From contig JAEUIR010000011.1 of the NCBI GenBank assembly GCA_016795025.1, positions 1-42,932 on the forward strand: a stretch of 42,932 nucleotides of DNA, in the 5' to 3' direction. Position 1 is the first letter of the stretch. Each line of letters starts with the position of its first letter. The notes below the pieces were generated by a model, which saw only the letters and a list, made by a program, of their open reading frames with translations, did not search any database and was not told the DNA's origin. A program made the position numbers and the translations under genes. This stretch comes from Phycisphaerales bacterium (GTDB lineage Bacteria > Planctomycetota > Phycisphaerae > UBA1845 > Fen-1342). Shown one piece after another: positions 1 through 8,158 of the stretch.

Positions 1-18
1 CAACCACGGAATAGAACA

Positions 19-1644
19 ATGTCAACCAACAAGAAGATACTGATCAGCGCGTGCGGGATGGCAATGGCCGCGGCCGCACTAGGTTCGCCGAGCTCCGAAG
101 TAAACATGCGGCCCGTGGAGACCGCGCGCCCGCTATCCACGGATGCATTTGACTACAACATGAATTACCCCATCACCAGCCGAACGCTCGGCGACTTGCT
201 GGATGAGCCGGTGGCCGGGCTGGCTCCTGTGTACGATCCTTCTGACGCGGGCTCTCTGCGCAGCCGGCGGATCCACATGAATCTCGCTGTGCTCGACCGG
301 CTCGACCCAATTGCTGGCGGCCGCGTTCGTTTCAATCTTTTCGAAGATCTGGCATATGAGGCCGTTTTTGAACGTGTCGAGACGCTCGCCGTCGGTCAGA
401 GTGTCTGGTATGGCCGCCTCGCCGGGATTCCGTTTGCCGATTTCATTCTCGTTCGCGAGGGCGACGTGGTCTATGCCACCATTCGCGACTATGAAAATCG
501 TCGTTGTGTCCAGATTCGCCAGCGCAGCGCCGCCGGCATCAGCGTCGTGCGCGAAATGGGTGGTGGACCGGCGGCCCGCTGCGGCAATACGTCCGGCCGG
601 GAACCCGCGCCGCTTGACTCTGAGCAGGGTGGTGCCGCCGGAAGCGGATGGTATTGTGGATATGCCAATGACAATTGCGATTCGACCTTTGTTCAGGATC
701 AGGGGCCGGACACCGACGCCGGATACGCGATCGATCTGCTTGTAGTTTGGACGCCTCAGGCGCGGGCGGAAGAGGGAGGAACGTCGGAGATTCGATCGCT
801 CGCCGTCGAAGCATATGCCGACATGAATACAAGGTTGTCAAACAGTCTAACTACCCCGCGCGTTCGGTTGGTGTGGCTGGAGGAAATGACCGGTTATACC
901 GAGAACGAGACCGACGAGTTGCATCGCCTTTTTTGCCCGACGGACGGATATATGGACACTGTCCACACGCTGCGCGAAACGCATCAGGCTGATCTTGTGC
1001 ATCTGATCGTCCGCGACATCGACGATGACTGCGGCGTGGGATGCGTGACCGCGGGCATCGCCTATCGTCCTTCATCGTTTGCGGAGTCATGCAATTCTCA
1101 CTTGTATTGGGTGTCGATCAGCGACAACAACTACTCCACAGGCACGCTTGCGCACGAGGTGGGCCACAATCTGGGCTGCTGCCACGATCATTCGAACGGC
1201 TGCGACAATCCGATCGTTCCATACGCATTTGGAAAGTGCTTTTACGCATTTCCCGCGTATCGGCACACCACCATGTCATATGACTGCTCGGGCGGCTTCG
1301 GCGATGACATTCCATACTATTCCAATCCGGATATCGAGGTCGCCGGCGAGCCTACCGGTACCGCCAATGACGAGGACAACGCCCGCACAATCGACGACAC
1401 CCGCGTGATGATCGCCAATTATCGCCGTGGCGACCACACGCGATACTCCGGACCGTGGCTGCCGGTCAACGTGGGCAACGGCAGCCAATTGCTTCCTTAC
1501 AGCTCCATCAATCTCGGAGTACTTGGAGTCGCCACCGGCGGCACAGTCAGGATTTCCGGCGGAACCTACCCCGAGGGCCCGATTACCTGGACTAAATCAG
1601 TCACGCTTGAATCGAGAGGCGGCGTGGTCACCATCGGCGGCTAA
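19..1644 (+). CDS. Secreted zinc metalloprotease, reprolysin/M72-like
   Basis: This 541-residue protein has a signal peptide (about residues 1-22). The zinc-binding motif HExxHxxGxxH begins at His379 (HEVGHNLGCCH), and a Met-turn methionine follows near residue 419 (TTMSYDC). The order of HExxH, Met-turn and a later YYSNP segment is what is seen in metzincins of the M12B and M72 (peptidyl-Asp) groups. The last 70 residues resemble the first turn of a beta-helix module (GGTVRISGGTYPE) and stop there. It probably cleaves proteins outside the cytoplasm; the substrate is not readable. The start has GGAA seven bases upstream. A dockerin-type gene follows on the same strand. Confidence 0.88.
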   Translation: MSTNKKILISACGMAMAAAALGSPSSEVNMRPVETARPLSTDAFDYNMNYPITSRTLGDLLDEPVAGLAPVYDPSDAGSLRSRRIHMNLAVLDRLDPIAGGRVRFNLFEDLAYEAVFERVETLAVGQSVWYGRLAGIPFADFILVREGDVVYATIRDYENRRCVQIRQRSAAGISVVREMGGGPAARCGNTSGREPAPLDSEQGGAAGSGWYCGYANDNCDSTFVQDQGPDTDAGYAIDLLVVWTPQARAEEGGTSEIRSLAVEAYADMNTRLSNSLTTPRVRLVWLEEMTGYTENETDELHRLFCPTDGYMDTVHTLRETHQADLVHLIVRDIDDDCGVGCVTAGIAYRPSSFAESCNSHLYWVSISDNNYSTGTLAHEVGHNLGCCHDHSNGCDNPIVPYAFGKCFYAFPAYRHTTMSYDCSGGFGDDIPYYSNPDIEVAGEPTGTANDEDNARTIDDTRVMIANYRRGDHTRYSGPWLPVNVGNGSQLLPYSSINLGVLGVATGGTVRISGGTYPEGPITWTKSVTLESRGGVVTIGG

Positions 1645-1754
1645 CAGTGAATAACAATACAGAGCGGCGACCTGGCGATACGGGGCCGCGTGGCGGCTAT
1701 CACGTGGAAATGACAAAACGAACCCATCCACAATCAACAATGCGAGGAATTAAA

Positions 1755-2168
1755 GTGAGCGCTCGACTTACCATATTGACGATCTCCGCACTCACATCGT
1801 CGTGTTTTGCTCAGTTCGATGTGAACTGGTCTACCAACGATGCCGGAGGCGGCGCGAGCTTCGGCGGACCCTGGGAGATCACCGGAACGGTCGGCCAGCA
1901 CGACGCGACCACCACGGCCGGCAGTCCATTCGCCGCGAGCGGCGGATTCTGGCCCGGCGTCTCGCATCGCGCGCTCACTGGCGATCTAAACTGTGACGGC
2001 GCGGTGAACAATTTCGACATCGATCCATTCGTGTTCGCGCTGACCGATGCCGGGGCGTATCAAGCGATGTACCCGAATTGCGACGTCCTGGCCGGTGACA
2101 TCAGCGGCGACGGCGTTGTCAATAATTTCGACATCGATCCGTTTGTGCTCTTGCTTACCGGCGGATGA
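1755..2168 (+). CDS. Small secreted protein with two dockerin-like repeats
   Basis: I place the start at GTG 1755 because GAGGAA (1744-1749) sits five bases upstream and the product then begins with a clean signal peptide ending near SCFA. An open frame runs upstream to 1647, but it lacks a ribosome site. The mature protein has a short glycine-rich domain ending in FWPG. Two calcium-loop repeats follow, GDLNCDGAVNNFDIDPF and GDISGDGVVNNFDIDPF, with the D-x-N-x-D-G...N..D spacing of type I dockerins. No cohesin is visible in the window, so the partner is unknown. Its 3' end overlaps the convergent PEP-CTERM gene by 14 bases. Confidence 0.75.
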   Translation: MSARLTILTISALTSSCFAQFDVNWSTNDAGGGASFGGPWEITGTVGQHDATTTAGSPFAASGGFWPGVSHRALTGDLNCDGAVNNFDIDPFVFALTDAGAYQAMYPNCDVLAGDISGDGVVNNFDIDPFVLLLTGG

Positions 2169-2925
2169 TCGCGCCCCCCCGGCGGCCAAATGCGAGCGCT
2201 GCTCCCAGTCCGAGCAGCGCCGCGCCGCCCGGTTCCGGAACGATTCGCGCATCCGGCAGCCAATACGGCGGAAAGTCGTTCGGTTCGGGACCGTCCCAGC
2301 CAAAGTAAACATTGTCTTCCTGCTGGTTGCCGTTTCGTCGTGTGACTCCACTCGTTCCCGGCTGAATGTACAACTCGCTCGCGCCGCCATTGCCGGCAAC
2401 GTCCAGATATCCAAGATATACGGCCTCAGAGCCGTTGCTCCAGCCATCATTCGCTGCCGGCAATTGCACGCCGGCCGTCACGACCCCCTGAAAGTTCACG
2501 TTCCCGTTGCGCGCGTCGAAGTCGGAATTGCTCTGCCACCGACGGCTGGACGGCGGCGATGTGACATTCAGCATTCCAGCGCCGACAACCGTGGCGGGGC
2601 CTTCAATCGCGAATGTCAAAGCGATTCCGTCCCAGACGTGAGGGTCGAATTCTCCAAGAGTCCCGGTTGCCCACACATGGAATCGGTGGGTAGTGTCCAG
2701 CCCGAAAGCCAGCGCGAGTGTCTGTGTCTGCAGTTCCGTCGGGCTGAGCAGCGGATTCCCCGGTGCGGCCACGACGTTTATTGCGCCGGTCGTGCCGTTG
2801 GGTGCGGGCAGGCCGGGATGCCCTGTCCCGATCGGGTCATCCACTGAGAAAAACAAACGCAAATCCGCGGACTGCGCAATGCCCGTCAGTAGAACGACAA
2901 CACCAATCAGCAATCCTCTGGTCAT
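2155..2925 (-). CDS. PEP-CTERM exported protein, array copy 1
   Basis: This protein has 256 residues. The start at 2925 is supported by GGAG six bases upstream and gives a signal peptide followed by ADLRLFFSVDDP. The C-terminus carries the PEP-CTERM sorting signal: VPEP, a hydrophobic stretch, then an arginine cluster with a short tail (GRRGGAIIRR). This signal is recognised by exosortase systems; no exosortase is in the window. It shares the family core (DP.VWNGI, RRW.S.SDFD, GVQLPA..DGW, AVYLGYLD, NVYFGW) with the next three minus-strand genes. The function of the core domain is unknown to me; a surface or envelope location is inferred from the two terminal signals. Confidence 0.82.
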   Translation of the reverse strand: MTRGLLIGVVVLLTGIAQSADLRLFFSVDDPIGTGHPGLPAPNGTTGAINVVAAPGNPLLSPTELQTQTLALAFGLDTTHRFHVWATGTLGEFDPHVWDGIALTFAIEGPATVVGAGMLNVTSPPSSRRWQSNSDFDARNGNVNFQGVVTAGVQLPAANDGWSNGSEAVYLGYLDVAGNGGASELYIQPGTSGVTRRNGNQQEDNVYFGWDGPEPNDFPPYWLPDARIVPEPGGAALLGLGAALAFGRRGGAIIRR

Positions 2926-2993
2926 TTTTTGCTCCGAGCTTCCAAGCCACGGTTCAGTCGAGACCACCTCACGCCTGCGGGATCGCGATTGCA

Positions 2994-3875
2994 TCAAGGG
3001 GTGCATGCGATCCCTGCCCGACGTTTGTAAGCCCCCGGCTGCCGGGTGCGTCGCCGCGCCAACACGAGTCCGCTCGCCGCCAGCAGCAACGCGCTTGCCG
3101 GCTCGGGCACAATCACGGCATCCGGCAACCAATACGGCGGAAAGTCTCGCGGCTCATTGCCCCACCCGAAATAAACATGGTCTTCCGTCGGGCTGCCGCC
3201 CTGCCGCGAAATCCCCGCGTCATCCTCCGACAAAAATATCTGGCTGTATCCGCCGTTACCCGCGAGATCGATATACCCCAGATACACCGCGTCCAGGCCG
3301 TTGTCCCAGCCATCGTTGCGCGCCGGCAATTGCAGGCCCGCTCGCGTAACGGAGATGAAATTCCAGCGAGCCGGCGATCCCGTCGGGTCAAAGTCAGAGC
3401 CCGTCTCCCAGCGCCGGGCGCTCACCGGCGACGTTACATTCAGCCCGCCGCCCGCCGTGACTTGCCCAGGCCCTTCGATCGCCACGCGAATCCCAATTCC
3501 ATTCCAGACGAACGGATCGGGGGTTCCGAGCGAGCCCGTTCCCCATAGGTGCAGCCGCCCGCCATCGACCGGCAGATACGGAATCGCTTGCAAGGCGAGC
3601 TCCGGCGGCGACAGCAGCGGTACGCCGGATGTCGTGGCCACGTTCATCGCACCGTTCGGCGCCGGACTCGGCAACGGGGCATGCCCCGCCCCCACCGGAT
3701 CGCTCGCGCTGAAAAACAGCCGCAAATCAGCGGCCGAAGCTGCGCCGGCCGCCGCCGCAAAACCTATTAGAGCGCCTACCGAAACAGAGCCGCGGCTGTA
3801 AGGGAGCGGTCGCTTCGAAGCACAGTGAGGCGTTTTGTTAGTCGCTCTCAGCGCAGGCATTCCCGGATGCCCCAT
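2994..3875 (-). CDS. PEP-CTERM exported protein, array copy 2, with repeat-derived N-terminal extension
   Basis: This protein has 293 residues. GGAG lies seven bases before ATG 3875, so the long start is favoured. This copy therefore has about 30 extra residues before the signal peptide hydrophobic core (ALIGFAAAAGAASA). Residues 23-30 of the extension (PLPYSRGS) are encoded by a copy of the dispersed repeat at 3782-3815. The mature part begins ADLRLFFSASDPVG and matches the array family throughout. The C-terminus has VPEPASALLLAASG, an arginine cluster and an unusual 17-residue tail beyond it. Whether the extension is translated or removed cannot be decided from sequence. The function of the family domain is unknown. 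Confidence 0.8.
   Translation of the reverse strand: MGHPGMPALRATNKTPHCASKRPLPYSRGSVSVGALIGFAAAAGAASAADLRLFFSASDPVGAGHAPLPSPAPNGAMNVATTSGVPLLSPPELALQAIPYLPVDGGRLHLWGTGSLGTPDPFVWNGIGIRVAIEGPGQVTAGGGLNVTSPVSARRWETGSDFDPTGSPARWNFISVTRAGLQLPARNDGWDNGLDAVYLGYIDLAGNGGYSQIFLSEDDAGISRQGGSPTEDHVYFGWGNEPRDFPPYWLPDAVIVPEPASALLLAASGLVLARRRTRQPGAYKRRAGIACTP
3782..3815 (-). repeat. Dispersed repeat copy A (GCGACCGCTCCCTTACAG family)
   Basis: On the minus strand this reads GCGACCGCTCCCTTACAG followed by CCGCGGCTCTGTTT. It matches copies at 14095-14128, 25560-25593 and 25741-25770. Here it lies inside the 5' end of a PEP-CTERM gene and is read in frame as PLPYSRGS. Confidence 0.7.
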
Positions 3876-3911
3876 TTACAAACTCCAAATGGATGAGAAT
3901 GACATGAAGAT

Positions 3912-4682
3912 TCACCGTCGAGCGAAAGCGAGAAGACCGCAAGTCAATACAAACACACCGGCGGGCTCCGGCGTAAAGACCGCGTCGGGCAACGCACTTC
4001 GCCGACCGGCGCCGCGGCCGCTCACCGGATCGTCACCCCATCCGAAAAACACGCGATCCGACTCCTGGTTCCCGTTTCGACGCGAAATACCCGCCTCGTC
4101 AACTTCAAAATACATCGAGCCCATCCCTGGCCCGATCTCCAGATATCCCAGAAAAACCGCGTTATCATTGTTGCCCCAACCATCCACGAATGCGGGAAGC
4201 TGCAATCCAACCCGCGTTGTGGCGATGAGGTTCACCCGAGATGGCGTGCCGCGCGGATCGAAATCCGACGCCGTATCCCAACGGAGCGAACTTGGCGGAC
4301 TGATGACGTTCAAACTTCCGCCGCCCACGACCTGAGCGGTGCCTTCGATCGCGAACCGGATTCCAATTCCATTCCAAATATTTGGATCGGGATCGCCAAG
4401 CTCGCCTGTCCCCCAAAAGTACAGGCGTGAACCGCCCGCGCCGCCATCTGGGATCGCGTGCGTGTGGAGCTCGCTTGGTGTGTGCATCGGGACGCCCGAA
4501 CACGCCGGAACCTCGATCACACCGTTCTCTGCCGACGGGCCGGGCATGATCGGGTGGCCGTCTCCCATCGCATCATCAAGGCTGAAAAATAGGCGCAAAT
4601 CGGCGGCATACGCGGGACAGCTCGCTGCTTCGATCACCAGCACGAATCCGGCAACCGAGCCGCAGCGCTTCCGACTCGCCAT
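3912..4682 (-). CDS. PEP-CTERM exported protein, array copy 3
   Basis: This protein has 256 residues, the same length as copy 1. The start at 4682 has GGAG seven bases upstream; a longer open frame to 4721 has no such site. The signal peptide ends near CPAYAA and is followed by DLRLFFSLDDAMG. The family core is intact (DPNIWNGIGI, SLRWDTASDFD, GLQLPAFVDGWGNNDN, VFFGWGDD). The sorting signal is a weaker variant, TPEPAGVFVLTCGLLAF followed by only two arginines. Function of the core is unknown. It is the most divergent of the four copies in its signal peptide and C-terminus. Confidence 0.8.
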   Translation of the reverse strand: MASRKRCGSVAGFVLVIEAASCPAYAADLRLFFSLDDAMGDGHPIMPGPSAENGVIEVPACSGVPMHTPSELHTHAIPDGGAGGSRLYFWGTGELGDPDPNIWNGIGIRFAIEGTAQVVGGGSLNVISPPSSLRWDTASDFDPRGTPSRVNLIATTRVGLQLPAFVDGWGNNDNAVFLGYLEIGPGMGSMYFEVDEAGISRRNGNQESDRVFFGWGDDPVSGRGAGRRSALPDAVFTPEPAGVFVLTCGLLAFARR

Positions 4683-4829
4683 GTCGTTTCTCCCGAATCT
4701 GAAAGAACGATCGCAGCACACTCCAATTGTCGCTCGCGCCAGCTCTTACGTGCATGCTCCGCAAAAGCAAAGGGCTGAGGCAAATTGCCGCAACGATGGA
4801 TCGACAAGAAAATGCATGCGCGCAAACGA

Positions 4830-4866
4830 AAGCCGGGAGTCAGAGTGTTCCTCCAACTCCCGGCTT
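4830..4866 (-). terminator. Stem-loop downstream of the PEP-CTERM copy 4 gene
   Basis: AAGCCGGGAGT (4830-4840) and ACTCCCGGCTT (4856-4866) form a perfect 11-bp stem with a 15-base loop, 33 bases beyond the stop at 4899. There is no long T run, so it may act as a weak terminator or as a transcript-stabilising hairpin. Confidence 0.6.
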
Positions 4867-4898
4867 GATTTACTGTTGCTAGCTGACCTCAGGTCAGA

Positions 4899-5672
4899 TT
4901 AGCGACGACGCAGCGCGAGGGCCGCGAGACCAACCAGCAGCATGCTGGCCGGCTCGGGAACCGCAGCGACCGTGGCGTCGGCAACGGTCGAGCTCTGGCC
5001 GAACGCGTCGCCGCGGAGGCCGTCATCGCCGAAGCCGAAGAAGACGCGGTCGGTGGTCACATCGCCACTCTGACGCGAGATACCCGCATCATCGACGACC
5101 AGACGGACTTCCGCCGCGGTCGCGCCGGTGTTACCCGACAGGTCGATGTAGCCGAGGTAAACGGCGTTGTCGTTATTGCCCCAACCATCCGTCAGAGCCG
5201 GCAGCTGCAAACCAGCGCGGGTCACCGCGATGAAGTTGTAGCGAGCCGGGCTGCCGGTCGGATTGAAGTCCGAGCCGGTTTCCCAACGACGAGCAGTCGT
5301 CGGGCCAGTGACGTTCAGACCGCCGCCGGCCGTAATGCCGACGCCAGCGCCGCCGCTGATCGCGATGCGGACGCCGATACCGTTCCAAACGTTCGGATCC
5401 GGGTCACCGAGGTCGCCCGTGCCCCACAGGTGCAGGCGGCCGCCGGCCGGCGTCAGCGCCGGGTTCGTCGAGCTGCCGAGTTCGCCGGGGGTCAGGAGGG
5501 GAACGGCCGCTTGGGCGGCAACGTTCATCGCGCCGTTCGCAGCGGGAACCGGCAGCGGGTTATGGCCCGGGCCAACCGGATCGCCAGCGCTGAAGAACAG
5601 GCGCAGGTTCGCGGCGCTAGCGGCGCCAGCGAGCATTGAAAGACCAGCCAGTGTTGCAAGAATACGCTTCAT
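4899..5672 (-). CDS. PEP-CTERM exported protein, array copy 4
   Basis: This 257-residue protein is the most canonical member of the array. It has a signal peptide MKRILATLAGLSMLAGAASA and a mature start at ANLRLFFSAGDPVG. The family core includes DPNVWNGIGVRIAI, RRWETGSDFNPTGSPAR, GLQLPALTDGWGNNDN and VYLGYIDL. It ends in a textbook PEP-CTERM signal (VPEPASMLLVGLAALAL plus RRR). GGGAGAG lies seven bases before the ATG, and a strong hairpin follows the gene. Its own flanks suggest it is expressed as a separate unit and that it may be the founder of the array, but that is inference. The core domain has no function I recognise. Confidence 0.87.
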   Translation of the reverse strand: MKRILATLAGLSMLAGAASAANLRLFFSAGDPVGPGHNPLPVPAANGAMNVAAQAAVPLLTPGELGSSTNPALTPAGGRLHLWGTGDLGDPDPNVWNGIGVRIAISGGAGVGITAGGGLNVTGPTTARRWETGSDFNPTGSPARYNFIAVTRAGLQLPALTDGWGNNDNAVYLGYIDLSGNTGATAAEVRLVVDDAGISRQSGDVTTDRVFFGFGDDGLRGDAFGQSSTVADATVAAVPEPASMLLVGLAALALRRR

Positions 5673-5809
5673 TAGTGTGCTCTCCCTACTATTGCTTCTA
5701 GCGAATCATCGAAATGGAGGTGCTTCCTGCCTCCTGGGACCAGCATACGGACGCTGGGTGACGATCACCCGTGTGTACGCTCACGACGCTTACTCTTAGG
5801 CCCCCCACG

Positions 5810-5822
5810 TTGACCGGGTCAA
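5810..5822. promoter_or_regulatory. Perfect dyad TTGACC-G-GGTCAA, possible operator
   Basis: Two 6-base half-sites flank a single G. The dyad lies 138 bases upstream of PEP-CTERM copy 4. On the minus strand the left half also reads as a -35-like TTGACC, but the -10 region 18 bases on (TAAGAG) is poor. The regulator is unknown. Confidence 0.3.
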
Positions 5823-6124
5823 ATTTCCGAACTCGAAAATCCAACAAATCGAGTGCGAATCCCGCCAATGTCGCCAGTTTGCATTTATCGGAACATGTTT
5901 GGTTCATCGCTACTTGCACGAGAATCAGCGAGCTTTGAGCCGGACAGGCATAAACCCCGAGCCATCCTTAATGAGGTTATTCGTGACATGGCTCAGCGGC
6001 ACTATTGAAGTTCATGCAATGACAAGGCCCTATAACTGTCGCCCTCTCTCGGATTCAATGTTCAATGCGATTTATAACCACATCCGATTTCCTGATTGCC
6101 CCTCAACACGAACCGCCGGCCGAC

Positions 6125-6272
6125 GTGACTCAGGGGCGGCGTCAAGTTTGTGGGTACGGGGAGCATCGCCGTCTCGGCAGTGCGAAAACATTGATCGCGC
6201 TCGATAAGAATTCTGTTCGCACCGGCTGGAAGCCGATGCTACCCACAAACCTGACGCCGACCTGTGACTCAC
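6125..6272. repeat. 148-bp imperfect palindromic element
   Basis: The left arm (6125-6186) and right arm (6216-6272) are reverse complements over most of their length. They share the blocks GGCGTCA, GTTTGTGGGTA, GCATCG and GTGCGAA, with one 6-base insertion in the left arm. The loop is about 29 bases. The right arm includes GGCTGGAAGCC, also seen in the hairpin at 14197-14213. It resembles a small non-autonomous palindromic repeat; no transposase is associated. Confidence 0.65.
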
Positions 6273-6369
6273 CACCCATTGGGAGCGGCTTGACTTTCGC
6301 CACCCTATGAGAGACGATATGTAACTCACCGGAGCGGCGATGTGAGACGTCGCGAAGGTCCATATAAAT

Positions 6370-6443
6370 GGGCGATTAGCTCAGTTGGCTAGAGCGCGTG
6401 CTCGACACGCACGAGGTCACAGGTTCGAGCCCTGTATCGCCCA
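6370..6443 (+). tRNA. tRNA-Val, anticodon GAC
   Basis: The 74-base cloverleaf has acceptor GGGCGAT/ATCGCCC, D stem GCTC/GAGC, anticodon stem CGTGC/GCACG and T stem ACAGG/CCTGT with loop TTCGAGC, and discriminator A73. The anticodon loop is TCGACAC, so positions 34-36 are GAC, reading GUC and GUU valine codons. Position 33, almost always U, is C here (6403). CCA is not encoded. Confidence 0.93.
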
Positions 6444-6711
6444 CTTGATCTTTCCGTAAATTGCACGAATCTTCGGGAATTCCAGCGTTTTTTGCATTTT
6501 CCGAGGGGGTCGCATTTCACCGAATTTCCCCCGAATTCAGCGGTTTGCCGCAGCGTTTTTCGCAGCACGGACTCAACAAATAACTGATGCGCAACCGTTG
6601 TGCTGAACCACGCGTATTTCGCGTACGGCTCGAATCCGAGAGGGATCACAGGCGTTCAGCAAATCGGAGTATCGGTGCGCGGCGCAACGGACTGGCCGGC
6701 ACCGGCCAAGC

Positions 6712-7161
6712 TCAGACCACCCGGCGCGAATCCAGCAAGACGCAAATCGGGCCGTGATTTATGGAATGCACCAGCATGTGGGCGCGGAAGCGGCCTGACT
6801 CGACGCGCAGGCCGGTTTGCGCCAGCAGCGCCGCGAGTCGCTCGATCTGCGGTTCGGCGATCGCGTGCGGCGCGGCCCCGTCGAACGACGGCCGGCGGCC
6901 CTTGCGAGCGTCGGCCAGTACGGTGAACGCGCTCACGAGCAGCACGGCCCCGCTGATTTCCAGGACAGAGCGATTCAGCTTGCCGGCGTCGTCCTCGAAG
7001 ATGCGCAGATTGCCGATTTTGTCGGCGATATATTGCAAATCAGAATCGTCGTCATCGGCCGCGCCGGCGGCGTAGACCAGCAGGCCACCCTCGATCGCGC
7101 CGACCGTCGCACCGTCAACGTCGACCGATGCGCTGGAGACACGTTGCACGATCGCTCTCAT
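6712..7161 (-). CDS. dtd: D-aminoacyl-tRNA deacylase
   Basis: Dtd removes D-amino acids (and glycine from mischarged tRNA-Ala) from tRNA, as a cytoplasmic homodimer. The 149-residue length is typical. The N-terminus MRAIVQRVSSASVDVDG is characteristic. The catalytic-region motif is SAFTVLADARKGRRPSF, where most members have SQFTL, and the second conserved segment is NHGPICVLLDS in place of the usual NDGP. The key threonine and the RPSF block are retained. It lies nine bases after the HEAT-like gene, with AAGG just upstream, so it is probably the last gene of a glpX-led operon. The substitutions are conservative enough that I expect an active enzyme. Confidence 0.93.
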   Translation of the reverse strand: MRAIVQRVSSASVDVDGATVGAIEGGLLVYAAGAADDDDSDLQYIADKIGNLRIFEDDAGKLNRSVLEISGAVLLVSAFTVLADARKGRRPSFDGAAPHAIAEPQIERLAALLAQTGLRVESGRFRAHMLVHSINHGPICVLLDSRRVV

Positions 7162-7170
7162 TCCGCCTTC

Positions 7171-8091
7171 TCACTCCCGCGCTTCGAGGTAGTTCAAAAT
7201 GTTCGCGGCGTTCGGTCGAGCCGGATCGCCGACGGCGGCGCATGTTCGTAGGACGCGAAGCCCTTCGGCATCTCCACAGATCGCCAGAATCTCCGCTGCC
7301 TTACACCGTACGGTCGTGGTTTCGTTCGATAACGATTCGCGCAATCGTGGCGCGGTGCGCAGCGCGATCGGCGGCCATGCGCGCGGGTCGGCGGAAGCGG
7401 AGCGATCGAATTCAGCGACAACCCCCTCGCGAAACGAGGCCATTCGCCCGGTCTCGCCCCCTGCGGCACTCAGGCGGCGCAGCACTTCGTCGCGCGTGGT
7501 TTCCGGCTCGCCGCTAAGCACCATCAACAGGGCACCGCGTGCGATGTAGATATCGACGTTGTCGGCGTCCAGGAGTCCCGCGTCGATCGGCGGCACTTTC
7601 CGCGAATCGTCGAGCATCAGGTTCGCGACGAACGAGTCCCACTCGGGAGAGCGGATCGGGGCATACGTAAACGCATTCCAAAGCGGGGCGAGCTTGTCGC
7701 CATGTCGCCGCCAGGTTTCCGGCGGCGACCTTTGCAGCCAATCCGCGAGCGCCGCGCCATAGCGCGTCCACGCGGCGTGCGATGACGGTTCGCAGGCCAG
7801 CCAGATCAATTTCAGCAACGCCGATTCGTCGGTCGGATCGACGTCCTTCAGCAGGCTCGCGATCACCGGTTCAGACGCGCCAGGTCGTCTCACATCCATC
7901 AGAGTGAGCAGATAGGCGGCGCGATCGAGCTGTCGGCTTCGCGGATTCCGCAAAATCCAGCGAACTTCGCCTTCGACGCCGCCGGATCCCGGCAGCCACG
8001 CATAGCCGCAATAAAGCGCCGCGGCAGCGAGCAGAGTCGCGACCCAGGAGAAGCAGCGTCTGAGGAATGGCCCGCTCAATCGGGAATCCAT
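7171..8091 (-). CDS. Membrane-anchored HEAT-like repeat protein, function unknown
   Basis: I choose ATG 8091 (306 residues). The open frame continues to 8190, which would overlap glpX by 32 bases. The product has a short basic N-terminus and one membrane helix (about residues 12-32). A helical domain follows, with leucine- and alanine-rich segments. The C-terminus looks like HEAT repeats (RLRESLSNETTTVRCKAAEI, then LAICGDAEGLRVLR). Such repeats usually form protein-binding scaffolds. No catalytic motif is seen. It sits between glpX and dtd on the same strand with short gaps, so co-transcription is likely, but no shared function is evident. Confidence 0.7.
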   Translation of the reverse strand: MDSRLSGPFLRRCFSWVATLLAAAALYCGYAWLPGSGGVEGEVRWILRNPRSRQLDRAAYLLTLMDVRRPGASEPVIASLLKDVDPTDESALLKLIWLACEPSSHAAWTRYGAALADWLQRSPPETWRRHGDKLAPLWNAFTYAPIRSPEWDSFVANLMLDDSRKVPPIDAGLLDADNVDIYIARGALLMVLSGEPETTRDEVLRRLSAAGGETGRMASFREGVVAEFDRSASADPRAWPPIALRTAPRLRESLSNETTTVRCKAAEILAICGDAEGLRVLRTCAAVGDPARPNAANILNYLEARE

Positions 8092-8158
8092 AATCGAAAG
8101 TGCAGGGATCGCGAAGCAAAACGCGCCCTTCGCGATCGAAAAGGCTGCAAGCAGGGTC

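Larger units (their letters stand above)
5673..6369. other. Intergenic stretch with an operator-like dyad and a palindromic element
   Basis: I see no credible gene here. Open frames on both strands lack ribosome sites and family resemblance. It holds the leader of PEP-CTERM copy 4, a perfect dyad at 5810-5822 and the palindromic element at 6125-6272, and leads into the tRNA gene. Confidence 0.6.

Noticed and set aside
6389-6649. Small open frame running into the tRNA gene
   Set aside because: It includes tRNA sequence in antisense and has no independent support.
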